From: CAWIUB01 sp963839995
GTDB taxonomy: Bacteria; Actinomycetota; Actinomycetes; Mycobacteriales; Jatrophihabitantaceae
Direction: 5' to 3'
Assembly: GCA_963839995.1 (NCBI GenBank)
Contig: CAWIXH010000016.1
Span: forward strand, 62,001 to 126,000
DNA: 64,000 nt
Shown here: piece by piece, positions 45,645 to 52,771 of the stretch
How positions within the stretch are numbered: the stretch's first letter is position 1
Layout: each line of letters starts with the position of its first letter
Notes under the pieces: model-generated
What the model was told of the DNA's origin: nothing
Seen by the model: only the letters and a program-made list of their open reading frames with translations
The model's database searches: none
Made by a program: the position numbers and the translations under genes

Positions 45645-46446
45645 CAATCTGCGAATAGCCCTCGAGACAGAGGCAGCGGTTCGCGCGGGCGGCGCGGTGC
45701 CGGCGACGGTGGCGATTATCGGGGGCGAGGCGTGCGTCGGCCTAGACGACCGCGCACTCGAGCGCATCGCGGCGTCGAAGTTCGTGGTCAAGGCCAGCGT
45801 GCGGGAGATCGCAATCGTCGCCGCGCGAGGCGGCGACGGCGCCACGACGGTTGCCTCGACCGCGCATCTGGCCGCGCGGGCGGGAATCACGGTGCTCGCG
45901 ACAGGTGGGCTCGGCGGCGTGCATCGCGCAGCGCGCGAGACGTGGGACGAGTCGGCTGACCTCGCCGTGCTCGCCCGCACGCCCGTGCTCGCCGTCTGCG
46001 CAGGGGTGAAGTCGATCCTCGATGTGGGCGCCACGCTGGAGCGGCTGGAGACGCTGAGCGTCGGCGTTCTCGGCTATCGCACCGACGCCTTCCCCGGCTT
46101 CTACCTTGCCGACTCCGGATACCCCGTGTCGTGGCGAGCCGACTCACCCGCCGAGGTCGCCGCGATCCTGCATGCGCGCCGGGACCTCGGCACGGAGGGG
46201 TACGGGCTGGTGCTTGCGAATCCAATCGCCCAGGCGGACGAGTTGGATCGCGACCTGCACGACCGGGTGCTCGCCGCCGGTCTCGCTGCGGCCGACGACG
46301 CCGGCATCGCCGGCAAGGACGTCACCCCGTTCCTGCTCGATTTCCTGCATCGCGAGACGCAGGGCGCCTCGCTGGCAGGCAACGTGGCGCTCGTGCTCTC
46401 CAATGCCCGGCTGGCGGCCCAGGTCGCGGCGGCGTACGCCGGATGA
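45547..46446 (+). CDS. psuG: Pseudouridine-5'-phosphate glycosidase
   Basis: Splits the C-C glycosidic bond of pseudouridine 5'-phosphate to uracil and ribose 5-phosphate. The 299-residue protein shows the family signatures VALESTIISHGLLRPDNLRIALETE (about 18-42), GACVGL-like GGEACVGLDD, FVVKASVREIAIVAARGGDGATTVASTAHLAARAGI (with the catalytic Lys, about 79-114), VCAGVKSILDVGATLERLETLSVGVLGYRTD and LANPIAQADEL. It starts at a GTG inside cytX and overlaps the kinase gene by four bases (ATGA). Being behind a TPP-type riboswitch is unusual for this gene. Confidence 0.92.
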   Translation: MLIHPEVEAALADGRPVVALESTIISHGLLRPDNLRIALETEAAVRAGGAVPATVAIIGGEACVGLDDRALERIAASKFVVKASVREIAIVAARGGDGATTVASTAHLAARAGITVLATGGLGGVHRAARETWDESADLAVLARTPVLAVCAGVKSILDVGATLERLETLSVGVLGYRTDAFPGFYLADSGYPVSWRADSPAEVAAILHARRDLGTEGYGLVLANPIAQADELDRDLHDRVLAAGLAAADDAGIAGKDVTPFLLDFLHRETQGASLAGNVALVLSNARLAAQVAAAYAG

Positions 46447-47336
46447 AGGCCGGCTGGCACGTCGTCTGCGTGGGCGAGCTGATGATCGACGTCGTGGCGC
46501 GACTACCTGGGCCGCTCGCGATCGGTTCGGACACCCCGGCTCCGGTCCAGCTGTTCGGCGGCGGATCGGGCGCGAACACCGCGTGCTGGCTCGCCGAACT
46601 CGGCACACCCGCCACGCTGCTCACGCGAGTGGGCCGCGATCACGACAAGGTGAGCAGTTTGGCCGAGGATGCGATCTATGGCTACACCGGGATTACCGAC
46701 TTCCTGGCGGTGGACCAGCATCGCCCTACCGGCCGGTGCATCGTACTGATCGGGTCGGACGCACAGCGCACGATGGTGCCCGATGCCGGCGCCAACGCCG
46801 CGTTTTCCCCAGACGACGTCGCCCAGCGGTTGTTCCGCGCCGGACGGCACCTCCATCTGTCCGGGTACGTCTTGTTCAGCCCGGCTCGGCTGGCCGGCCT
46901 CTGGACGTTGACACTCGCCCGGGCCACGGGCATGTCGGTCTCGGTCGACGCGTCCTCGGCTGCGCCGCTGGCGGCGCTCGGCGTGGACGCATTCCTCCGG
47001 TTGGCGGGCGACGACCTGCTGCTTTTCGCCAACGTCGACGAAGCGGCGGTGCTCACCGGCGAGCACGACCCGGGTATGGCCGTTGCGCAGCTCGCGGCGC
47101 GGTTCGGGCAGGCGATCGTCAAACGCGGCCAGGACGGCGCTGTCTGGGCCGGCGGCGGCCAGGTCGCGTCCTCACCAGGACAGGCGGTGACGGCAATCGA
47201 CACCACCGGCGCGGGCGACGCGTTCGCCGCAGGATACCTGCACGCGATTGGTTCGGGCGCTGACCCGGCTGAGGCGCTGCACGCCGCGAACCTGCTTGCG
47301 AGTAAGGCCTGCCAGCGACTCGGCGGCCGTCCGTAG
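46443..47336 (+). CDS. psuK: PfkB-family kinase, probable pseudouridine kinase
   Basis: A 297-residue sugar/nucleoside kinase of the PfkB (ribokinase) family. HVVCVGELMIDVVARLPGPL opens the fold, LFGGGSGANTACWLAELGT is PfkB signature 1 (about 38-56), and AIDTTGAGDAFAAGYLHAIG (about 250-269) is signature 2 with the catalytic base Asp. Substrate assignment rests on the ATGA overlap with psuG: the kinase would supply pseudouridine 5'-phosphate to the glycosidase. A ribokinase or HMP-type kinase is the alternative. It is the last gene of the cytX-psuG-psuK unit. Confidence 0.85.
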   Translation: MKAGWHVVCVGELMIDVVARLPGPLAIGSDTPAPVQLFGGGSGANTACWLAELGTPATLLTRVGRDHDKVSSLAEDAIYGYTGITDFLAVDQHRPTGRCIVLIGSDAQRTMVPDAGANAAFSPDDVAQRLFRAGRHLHLSGYVLFSPARLAGLWTLTLARATGMSVSVDASSAAPLAALGVDAFLRLAGDDLLLFANVDEAAVLTGEHDPGMAVAQLAARFGQAIVKRGQDGAVWAGGGQVASSPGQAVTAIDTTGAGDAFAAGYLHAIGSGADPAEALHAANLLASKACQRLGGRP

Positions 47337-47356
47337 CGCGATATTCAGTCAGGAAT

Positions 47357-47944
47357 TCAGTCCCGGACGAGAGCAGCGACCGGGAAGCTCACCGGAAACG
47401 GCTCGACAGCCGAAAAGTCGCCGACCGGTTCAGCGTCGCGGTAGCGTCCATCCGCGGCCAGCCGCAGCGCGACGATCGACAGCTCGTCGGGATCGACGAT
47501 CCAGTAGTGCGGCACCCCGAAGCGTTCGTAGAGTGCGCGTTTGGTCACTGTGTCGGTCGTCCGGGTGCTGGGTGAAAGCACCTCGACCGCGAGCACCGGC
47601 GGGGCCACCGTGCGATTGGGCTCGGTAGTTCCTCGCCGCACCACGAGAAGGTCCGGCTGCAGAGATGTCCCGGGCTCCGGCACGAAATCGAACGGCGCCG
47701 GTAGTACCTCGAGATCGGCAGGCACGGCCGCGGCCAGGCGGAGCGCAAGCCGCATGACGCAGCGTTGGTGGGTAAGCGTGGGACTCGGCGACATCAGGAT
47801 CTGCCCCTCGATCAGTTCATAGTGGTGATGCGCCTGGTCCGGGACGGCCTGCAGGTCGTCCCACGTCCACTGCCCGGCTTCAGGCAGCGGGATGATGCTA
47901 GGTGCCGTCATGCCGTCGAGCGTACGGCTGGGCGTGCCGGTCAT
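47357..47944 (-). CDS. Uma2-family (DUF820) putative endonuclease
   Basis: A 195-residue protein of the Uma2 family, a PD-(D/E)XK-like nuclease fold abundant in cyanobacteria and actinobacteria but of unproven function. Visible are HYELIEGQILMSPSPTLTHQ, FVPEPGTSLQPDLLVVRRG (acidic residue of the core), VLAVEVLSPSTRTTDTVTKRALYERFGVPHYWIVDPDE (core Glu and Lys). The ATG overlaps the uvrB stop (ATGA), which ties it to uvrB translation; a second ATG 33 bases later (47911) is also possible. The function next to uvrB is unknown. Confidence 0.85.
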   Translation of the reverse strand: MTGTPSRTLDGMTAPSIIPLPEAGQWTWDDLQAVPDQAHHHYELIEGQILMSPSPTLTHQRCVMRLALRLAAAVPADLEVLPAPFDFVPEPGTSLQPDLLVVRRGTTEPNRTVAPPVLAVEVLSPSTRTTDTVTKRALYERFGVPHYWIVDPDELSIVALRLAADGRYRDAEPVGDFSAVEPFPVSFPVAALVRD

Positions 47945-50097
47945 CGCACCCCCGCGGCGTCCATGCCGCGCAGCTCCTTCTTCAGCTCGCCGATCTCGTC
48001 GCGCAGCCGGGCGGCGACCTCGAACTGCAGCTCGCGGGCGGCGGATAGCATCTGTTCGTTGAGCTGCTGGATCAGGTCGGCCAGCTCCGCCCGAGGCATC
48101 GCGCTGAGATCCAGCTTGCCGTCGGCGTGCGTGCCGACGCCGATGACGCCGGGCGACACGGTGCCGCGGCCCGAGGCGCCGCGTCCGCTCCGCCAGGGTA
48201 CCGGTGACTTGCCGCGTGACTGGACGCGACCCGACCCGCCGAGCATTTCATCGGTGTCGGCGGACTCGCGGGCCAGCATGTCGGTGATGTCGGCGATCCG
48301 CTTGCGCAGCGGCTGCGGGTCGAGGCCATGCTCGGTGTTGTACGCGATCTGCTTGGCGCGGCGGCGATTCGTCTCGTCGATTGCCCGCTGCATGGACGGG
48401 GTGATCGTGTCTGCGTACATGTGGACCTGACCCGAGACGTGCCGGGCCGCGCGTCCGATCGTCTGGATCAGCGACGTGCCGGAGCGCAGGAAGCCCTCCT
48501 TGTCGGCGTCCAAGATCGACACCAGCGACACCTCCGGAAGGTCGAGGCCCTCGCGCAGCAAGTTGATGCCCACCAGCGCGTCGAACTCACCCTGGCGTAG
48601 CTCGCGCAGCAGCTCGACGCGGCGCAGCGTGTCGACCTCCGAGTGCAGGTAGCGCACTCGAATGCCGAGCTCGAGCAAGTAATCGGTCAGATCCTCCGCC
48701 ATCTTCTTCGTCAGCGTGGTGACCAGAATCCGCTCGTTACGCGCGGCCCGTTCTCGAATCTCAGCCACCAGATCGTCGATCTGCCCCTTGGTCGGCTTGA
48801 CGATCACCTCTGGGTCGACGAGGCCGGTCGGCCTGATCACCTGCTCGACGTACTGGCCCTTGGTCTTGCCCAACTCGTACGGGCCCGGCGTCGCGGACAG
48901 GTACACCGTCTGGCCGATTCGGTCGACGAACTCGTCGAACTTCAGCGGACGGTTGTCCATCGCGCTCGGCAGCCGGAAGCCGTGCTCGACGAGCATGCGC
49001 TTGCGCGACATGTCGCCCTCGTACATGCCGCCGGTCTGCGGGATGGTGTTGTGCGACTCGTCCATGACCAGCAGGAAGTCATCGGGGAAATAATCAAGCA
49101 GGCAGTTCGGCGGGCTGCCCGGCTGACGCCCGTCAATGTGCATCGAGTAGTTCTCGATGCCGGAGCAGAAGCCGACCTGACGCATCATCTCGACGTCGTA
49201 GGTCGTGCGCATGCGTAGCCGCTGAGCCTCGAGCAGCTTGCTCTGCCGCTCCAGCTCAGCCAGTCGCTGCTCGAGCTCGGCCTCGATGCCGCGGATCGCC
49301 CGCTCCATGCGTTCCGGTCCCGCTGCGTAGTGCGTAGCCGGGAAGACGAATACCTCGTCGACCTCGCGGATGACTTCCCCGGTCAGCGGGTGCAGGTAGT
49401 ACAGCCGCTCGATCTCGTCTCCGAACATCTCGACCCGAACCGCGAGCTCCTCATACATCGGGAAGATCTCGAGGGTGTCGCCGCGCACCCGAAAGGTGCC
49501 CCGGGTGAAGGAGAGGTCGTTGCGCGCGTACTGGACCTCGACCAGACGCCGCAGGATCGTCTCGCGCTCGATCTGCTCAGCTAGGTGCAGCCGGACCGAC
49601 CGGTCGACGTACTCCTGCGGCGTGCCGAGTCCGTAGATGCATGAGACCGTCGCCACCACGACGACGTCGCGCCGGGTCAGCAGCGAATTCGTGGCCGAGT
49701 GGCGCAGCCGTTCGACCTCGGAGTTGATCGAGGAGTCCTTCTCGATGTAAGTGTCGGTTTGCGGGACGTACGCCTCGGGTTGGTAATAGTCGTAGTAGCT
49801 GACGAAGTACTCGACGGCGTTGTTGGGCAGCATCTCGCGCAGCTCGTTGGCCAGCTGCGCGGCCAGCGTCTTGTTCGGCGCCATGACCAGCGTTGGGCGC
49901 TGTACTCGCTCGATCAGCCATGCCGTGGTCGCCGACTTGCCGGTGCCGGTGGCGCCCAGCAGCACCACGTCCTTCTCCCCCGCCCGGATCCGGCGCTCCA
50001 GGTCGTCGATCGCCGCGGGCTGATCCCCGGATGGCTGGAAATCCGAGATGACCTCGAACTTGCCGCTGCTTGGGACGATATCGCTAGCCACTCGCAT
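47941..50097 (-). CDS. uvrB: Excinuclease ABC subunit B
   Basis: DNA helicase-like damage-verification subunit of UvrABC. I start at ATG 50097 (718 residues, MRVASDIVPSSGKFEVIS); an in-frame ATG at 50148 lies in the duplicated target of the neighbouring IS and is less likely. Motifs are Walker A LLGATGTGKSATTAW (about 46-60), the beta-hairpin YVSYYDYYQPEAYVP-like FVSYYDYYQPEAYVP, DESHNTIPQ, LVTTLTKKMAEDLTDYL, GINLLREGLDLPEVSLV, QTIGRAARH and the C-terminal UVR domain ELQFEVAARLRDEIGEL. An ISKra4 element is inserted 52 bp upstream of the start, so the promoter region may be shortened. Confidence 0.97.
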   Translation of the reverse strand: MRVASDIVPSSGKFEVISDFQPSGDQPAAIDDLERRIRAGEKDVVLLGATGTGKSATTAWLIERVQRPTLVMAPNKTLAAQLANELREMLPNNAVEYFVSYYDYYQPEAYVPQTDTYIEKDSSINSEVERLRHSATNSLLTRRDVVVVATVSCIYGLGTPQEYVDRSVRLHLAEQIERETILRRLVEVQYARNDLSFTRGTFRVRGDTLEIFPMYEELAVRVEMFGDEIERLYYLHPLTGEVIREVDEVFVFPATHYAAGPERMERAIRGIEAELEQRLAELERQSKLLEAQRLRMRTTYDVEMMRQVGFCSGIENYSMHIDGRQPGSPPNCLLDYFPDDFLLVMDESHNTIPQTGGMYEGDMSRKRMLVEHGFRLPSAMDNRPLKFDEFVDRIGQTVYLSATPGPYELGKTKGQYVEQVIRPTGLVDPEVIVKPTKGQIDDLVAEIRERAARNERILVTTLTKKMAEDLTDYLLELGIRVRYLHSEVDTLRRVELLRELRQGEFDALVGINLLREGLDLPEVSLVSILDADKEGFLRSGTSLIQTIGRAARHVSGQVHMYADTITPSMQRAIDETNRRRAKQIAYNTEHGLDPQPLRKRIADITDMLARESADTDEMLGGSGRVQSRGKSPVPWRSGRGASGRGTVSPGVIGVGTHADGKLDLSAMPRAELADLIQQLNEQMLSAARELQFEVAARLRDEIGELKKELRGMDAAGVR

Positions 50098-50140
50098 GCC
50101 ACCACGGTACGAGGCGGTACCGACAGCACGCGCCACGAGG

Positions 50141-50149
50141 GCGTTCATC
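50141..50149. repeat. Target-site duplication, left copy
   Basis: GCGTTCATC directly abuts the left end of the IS and recurs directly after its right end at 52086-52094. A 9-bp direct repeat on both sides of an element with inverted termini marks a transposition event, apparently recent as the copies are identical. Confidence 0.9.
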
Positions 50150-50175
50150 GGGTGCGCGACGGATTTGTAGGTGGT
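50150..50175 (+). repeat. IS terminal inverted repeat, left
   Basis: Begins GGGTGCGCGACGGATTTGTA. Compared with the right end (read from 52085 leftward, GGGTGCGCGACACGGATGTA) the outer 11 bases are identical and the inner part matches with two small indels. Confidence 0.85.
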
Positions 50176-50200
50176 TGGTCCGGGACAGTGTGATCTTTGG

Positions 50201-51472
50201 TCAGGCGGCGCCGGTCTGAGAGTGCGGTGGTGGGCAGATCTGGTTCCAGGGTCCGCTGGCGTGGGCGCAGCGCAGGGTGGTGATGCCGGTGGCGCCGCGG
50301 GTGGCCCAGTGCATGCCGGATTGTTTGAGGCGGGCGCCGATGACGGCTTTGCAGCCGGCTTCCACGACGCCGGAGCCGACGAACATGCCCAGGGAACGGT
50401 AGTAGGCGTAGCGCATGCGGTGGGCGTTGGTCTCGAAGTAGGCCACCGCCTTGTCCACGTCGATGGCTTTGGGTCCGGACAGGTCGTAGAGGCGGGCAGC
50501 GGCCGAGAGTGTTTCGATGTCGCCCGCGTCCAGATCGGCCAGCCGGTCGGTGAGCCAAATAGCGGGGTCGGGAACGATGAACGCGAGCAGGTCGGCGAGG
50601 GCGTGTAGGTGCTCGCGGGCGTGGAACAGGTCCACGATCTGGGTGGCGGCGGGGAAACGCTGGTCGGCGAGGTTCCAGATCCATCGTGCGCCGTCGCCCA
50701 GGACGATCAGCTGACGAATCTGTTCGCTGCCGCGGCGACACGCTTCGGCCTGGACGAGGTCCGCGAAGTGCTCGACCGGGTCCAGGGTCGCCAGGTAGCT
50801 GGTCGAGTCCCGGTCGCGGACCGGCCGGCCGTCGGTGTCGGTTGTGGTCTGGGTGAACAGGGCCGCGAGTTTCACCTCGCGGGTCCGGGCCCGCCCGTCG
50901 GGTCCTTTGCCGACGCGGCCGGCGGTCTCGGTCGGCGTCATCGGCACGCCGGTGCCATCGACGGTGAGGTAGAGCATGTCTGGGATCGGTCCAGGTGGTG
51001 GCAGTGGGATGAGCCGGCCGGTCAGGATCGCGTTGGTCTGCTCATCGAGCGCGGTCGCGGCGATCGTGCCGTCGGCTTCAGCGCAGCGTTCTACGCGTTT
51101 GGTCGTGAGGGTGATCCCGGCCAGATCAGCAAGCAGCGCGGATGCTTGAGCGAACGGCACGGCTGTCCCGGCCCGGTCGGTCATCGCCCGCAGTCCGGGT
51201 GACAACGACGCGCCGACCACGTCGAGCTGGTCATCGATCGGTGCCTGGCCGTGTCGGCATTCGGTGCAGTGGTACCAAGCGCGACGCAACATGATCGGCC
51301 CCAGGACGGTGTCCAACGACTTGCTGCGGTAGGCGAGGAAGTGCGCCTGATGCCCGGCGCCGCAATCGACCCGCGGGCCGCAGTGTCCGGGATCGGCAGC
51401 CAGCAGTTGCTCCAGCAGCGACGCGCCGAGGGTGGTCATCGCGGTCCGGATCGCCAGTTCGACCGCGGCCAT
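50201..51472 (-). CDS. ISKra4-family transposase
   Basis: DDE transposase of the ISKra4 family. From ATG 51472 it has 423 residues. Acidic catalytic candidates are LYLTVDGTGVPM (Asp about 169), IVLGDGARWIWNLAD (Asp about 262) and MFVGSGVVEAGCKAVIGARLKQSGMHW (Glu about 373). N-terminal CTECRHGQ may bind zinc. The frame is open upstream of the ATG for 54 more codons with a plausible N-terminus (LYAGLQEAFAAEVARLSELA) but without ATG, GTG or TTG. The ATG has a poorly spaced ribosome-binding site. Production by -1 frameshifting from the upstream DUF6788 ORF at an A5G5 run is therefore likely. Confidence 0.9.
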   Translation of the reverse strand: MAAVELAIRTAMTTLGASLLEQLLAADPGHCGPRVDCGAGHQAHFLAYRSKSLDTVLGPIMLRRAWYHCTECRHGQAPIDDQLDVVGASLSPGLRAMTDRAGTAVPFAQASALLADLAGITLTTKRVERCAEADGTIAATALDEQTNAILTGRLIPLPPPGPIPDMLYLTVDGTGVPMTPTETAGRVGKGPDGRARTREVKLAALFTQTTTDTDGRPVRDRDSTSYLATLDPVEHFADLVQAEACRRGSEQIRQLIVLGDGARWIWNLADQRFPAATQIVDLFHAREHLHALADLLAFIVPDPAIWLTDRLADLDAGDIETLSAAARLYDLSGPKAIDVDKAVAYFETNAHRMRYAYYRSLGMFVGSGVVEAGCKAVIGARLKQSGMHWATRGATGITTLRCAHASGPWNQICPPPHSQTGAA

Positions 51473-51537
51473 ACCCTCCCCGCCCCCGGCGCCCGAACCA
51501 GAGTTCAGTGCGTGCGCGGCCAGCTCGGACAGGCGGG

Positions 51538-51984
51538 CTACCTCGGCCGCGAACGCCTCTTGGAGCCCGGCGTAGAGCCCCCTTTTTGGCCGGCGGTGCC
51601 AGCCCTCGGATCGGTGTGGTCGCCACCGGCCCCCTCAGCCAGCGGCGAGAGCGGTCTAGCCGTGCAGATCGACTCGCTGACCTGGATCAGCTCGTCCACG
51701 AGCTGTCTGAACCGCTTGTAGTTGTCGACCTCGACCCTGGCCTTCGCCAGTTCCGGGCCGGGTCGCAGATGGACCGTCACCGTCTTGCCGGCGACCTTCC
51801 TGGTCAGCAGGTGTTGTGGGCCGTGGCCGGGGTGCGCCGGATCGGCGCAGGCGCAGTTCGCCTTGCCACAGCGGCGCATCACCGCCGACAGGCTGCCCGG
51901 ACGGAAATCTCCGACCGCCGCCAAGTCGACGCGTAGCCGATCGCGACGGCGTTCGAGTTCGGGCAAGCCCATGGATCGAGTCAT
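51538..51984 (-). CDS. DUF6788-type IS accessory protein
   Basis: A 148-residue protein encoded upstream of the transposase in the same IS. ATG 51984 is preferred because AGGAG stands six bases before it. It has a leucine/arginine-rich helix (LPELERRRDRLRVDL), a cysteine cluster RCGKANCACADPAHPGHGP that may bind metal, the strand KVAGKTVTVHL, and a helix VEVDNYKRFRQLVDELIQVSESI. Homologs accompany ISKra4-type transposases, so it is probably a DNA-binding accessory domain. Its last 16 or so residues are read beyond the A5G5 slip site, where the transposase frame becomes available. Confidence 0.75.
   Translation of the reverse strand: MTRSMGLPELERRRDRLRVDLAAVGDFRPGSLSAVMRRCGKANCACADPAHPGHGPQHLLTRKVAGKTVTVHLRPGPELAKARVEVDNYKRFRQLVDELIQVSESICTARPLSPLAEGAGGDHTDPRAGTAGQKGGSTPGSKRRSRPR
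51578..51587 (-). other. Candidate -1 ribosomal frameshift site
   Basis: On the coding strand the run AAAAAGGGGG (51587 down to 51578) is read CAA AAA GGG GGC in the accessory ORF. A -1 slip enters the transposase frame, which has no start codon of its own until 115 bases downstream. Fused product would be about 560 residues. Confidence 0.5.
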
Positions 51985-52059
51985 CCTCATCTCCTAACCT
52001 GGGAGTATATGCACTCTCAGACTAGAAACGGACCACCCCAATCATGGGGAACTCCCACG

Positions 52060-52085
52060 ATCACCTACATCCGTGTCGCGCACCC
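52060..52085 (-). repeat. IS terminal inverted repeat, right
   Basis: Read inward from 52085 on the minus strand it begins GGGTGCGCGACACGGATGTA, matching the left terminus at 50150-50175 over the first 11 bases and again in the GTAGGTG block. Confidence 0.85.
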
Positions 52086-52094
52086 GCGTTCATC
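52086..52094. repeat. Target-site duplication, right copy
   Basis: GCGTTCATC, identical to 50141-50149, immediately outside the right terminal repeat of the ISKra4 element. Confidence 0.9.
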
Positions 52095-52106
52095 CACCGA
52101 GGTCGG

Positions 52107-52112
52107 TAGGAT
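52107..52112 (+). promoter_or_regulatory. Possible -10 element of the second vapBC module
   Basis: TAGGAT lies six bases before the ATG at 52119, the spacing of leaderless actinobacterial promoters. The matching -35 position (about 52084-52089) falls on the junction between the IS right end and its target duplication, so the insertion may have altered this promoter. Confidence 0.4.
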
Positions 52113-52118
52113 GATGGC

Positions 52119-52373
52119 ATGCAAATTACCATTGACGCGGCAGGTCGCATGGTAATACCGCAGGCACTGCGGCGGCGCCTGGGCCTGGTCGCCGGTAGCG
52201 AGCTGGACGTCCAGGAGATAGACGGCGGCGTGTTACTGCGGCCGGTGAGCAAGGTACAGGTCGAGATCGCCGACGACGGGTTGCCGGTCGTGCACGCGCC
52301 CGACGCACCGCCGATGACCACCGACGACGTTCGTGCGCTCATCGACGAGGCCCGCGAATGGCCGCGGCGCTGA
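52119..52373 (+). CDS. AbrB/MazE-fold antitoxin (VapB-like)
   Basis: An 84-residue antitoxin with a swapped-hairpin AbrB/SpoVT DNA-binding domain: MQITIDAAGRMVIPQALRRRLGLVAGSELDVQEIDGGVLLRP (residues 1-42). The C-terminal part is acidic and toxin-covering (DDVRALIDEAREW). It overlaps the PIN toxin gene by 16 bp. AbrB-type antitoxins paired with PIN toxins are a known VapBC variant, so this module is unrelated in antitoxin type to the RHH-based pair at 25.6-26.2 kb. The IS right end lies 33 bp upstream of the start. Confidence 0.9.
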   Translation: MQITIDAAGRMVIPQALRRRLGLVAGSELDVQEIDGGVLLRPVSKVQVEIADDGLPVVHAPDAPPMTTDDVRALIDEAREWPRR

Positions 52374-52771
52374 CCTGTGACAGCTCGGTCGTGATCGCCG
52401 GGCTGAACGATTGGCACGTGTCCCACGCAGCGGCGCGGGCCGCGCTGCGCGGCATCGATTGGGTGCCGGCACACGTCCTCGCCGAAACCGTGTCGGTGCT
52501 CAGTCGGCTGCCCGGTGGACGCGCCCTCCCCCTTGCCGACGCGGTGGGCGTGGTCCGTCGCGTCGCTGGCGGCCGGCTGCGCCAGCTGCGCGCTGACCGC
52601 TACCCGCTGTTTCTGTCCGCGGCCGGCGCGGCGGGTCTCAGCGGCGGGGCGGTGTACGACGCGCTGATCGGCGCCACGGCGCACGACCACGAGGCGACAC
52701 TGCTGACCATGGACCTGCGCGCGCAGCGGGCCTACCTGGCAGTCGGCGCACGGTACGAGCTGCTCAGCTGA
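52358..52771 (+). CDS. vapC: VapC-type PIN-domain toxin
   Basis: A 137-residue PIN-domain ribonuclease toxin. The acidic active-site residues are present: ALTCDSSVVIAGL (Asp8), VLAETVSVLSRL (Glu), GAVYDALIGATA (Asp, about residue 99) and LLTMDLRAQRAYLAVG (Asp). The start lies inside the antitoxin gene (16-bp overlap). It converges with terC with an 8-bp overlap. Nothing suggests inactivation, so the preserved antitoxin is presumably needed. Confidence 0.9.
   Translation: MAAALTCDSSVVIAGLNDWHVSHAAARAALRGIDWVPAHVLAETVSVLSRLPGGRALPLADAVGVVRRVAGGRLRQLRADRYPLFLSAAGAAGLSGGAVYDALIGATAHDHEATLLTMDLRAQRAYLAVGARYELLS

Larger units (their letters stand above)
50150..52085 (-). mobile_element. Complete ISKra4-family insertion sequence
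   Basis: A 1936-bp element bounded by imperfect inverted repeats (50150-50175 and 52060-52085; both read GGGTGCGCGAC inward, followed by related GGAT/GTAGGTG blocks) and a 9-bp target duplication GCGTTCATC. It carries two minus-strand genes: a DUF6788-type accessory ORF and an ISKra4-type transposase in the -1 frame relative to it. It lies between the start of uvrB and the start of a vapBC module, which are divergent. All parts look intact. Confidence 0.9.

Noticed and set aside
46131..46442. Open extension upstream of the PfkB kinase start
   Set aside because: It is an alternative frame within psuG; the ATGA overlap at 46443 is the natural start.
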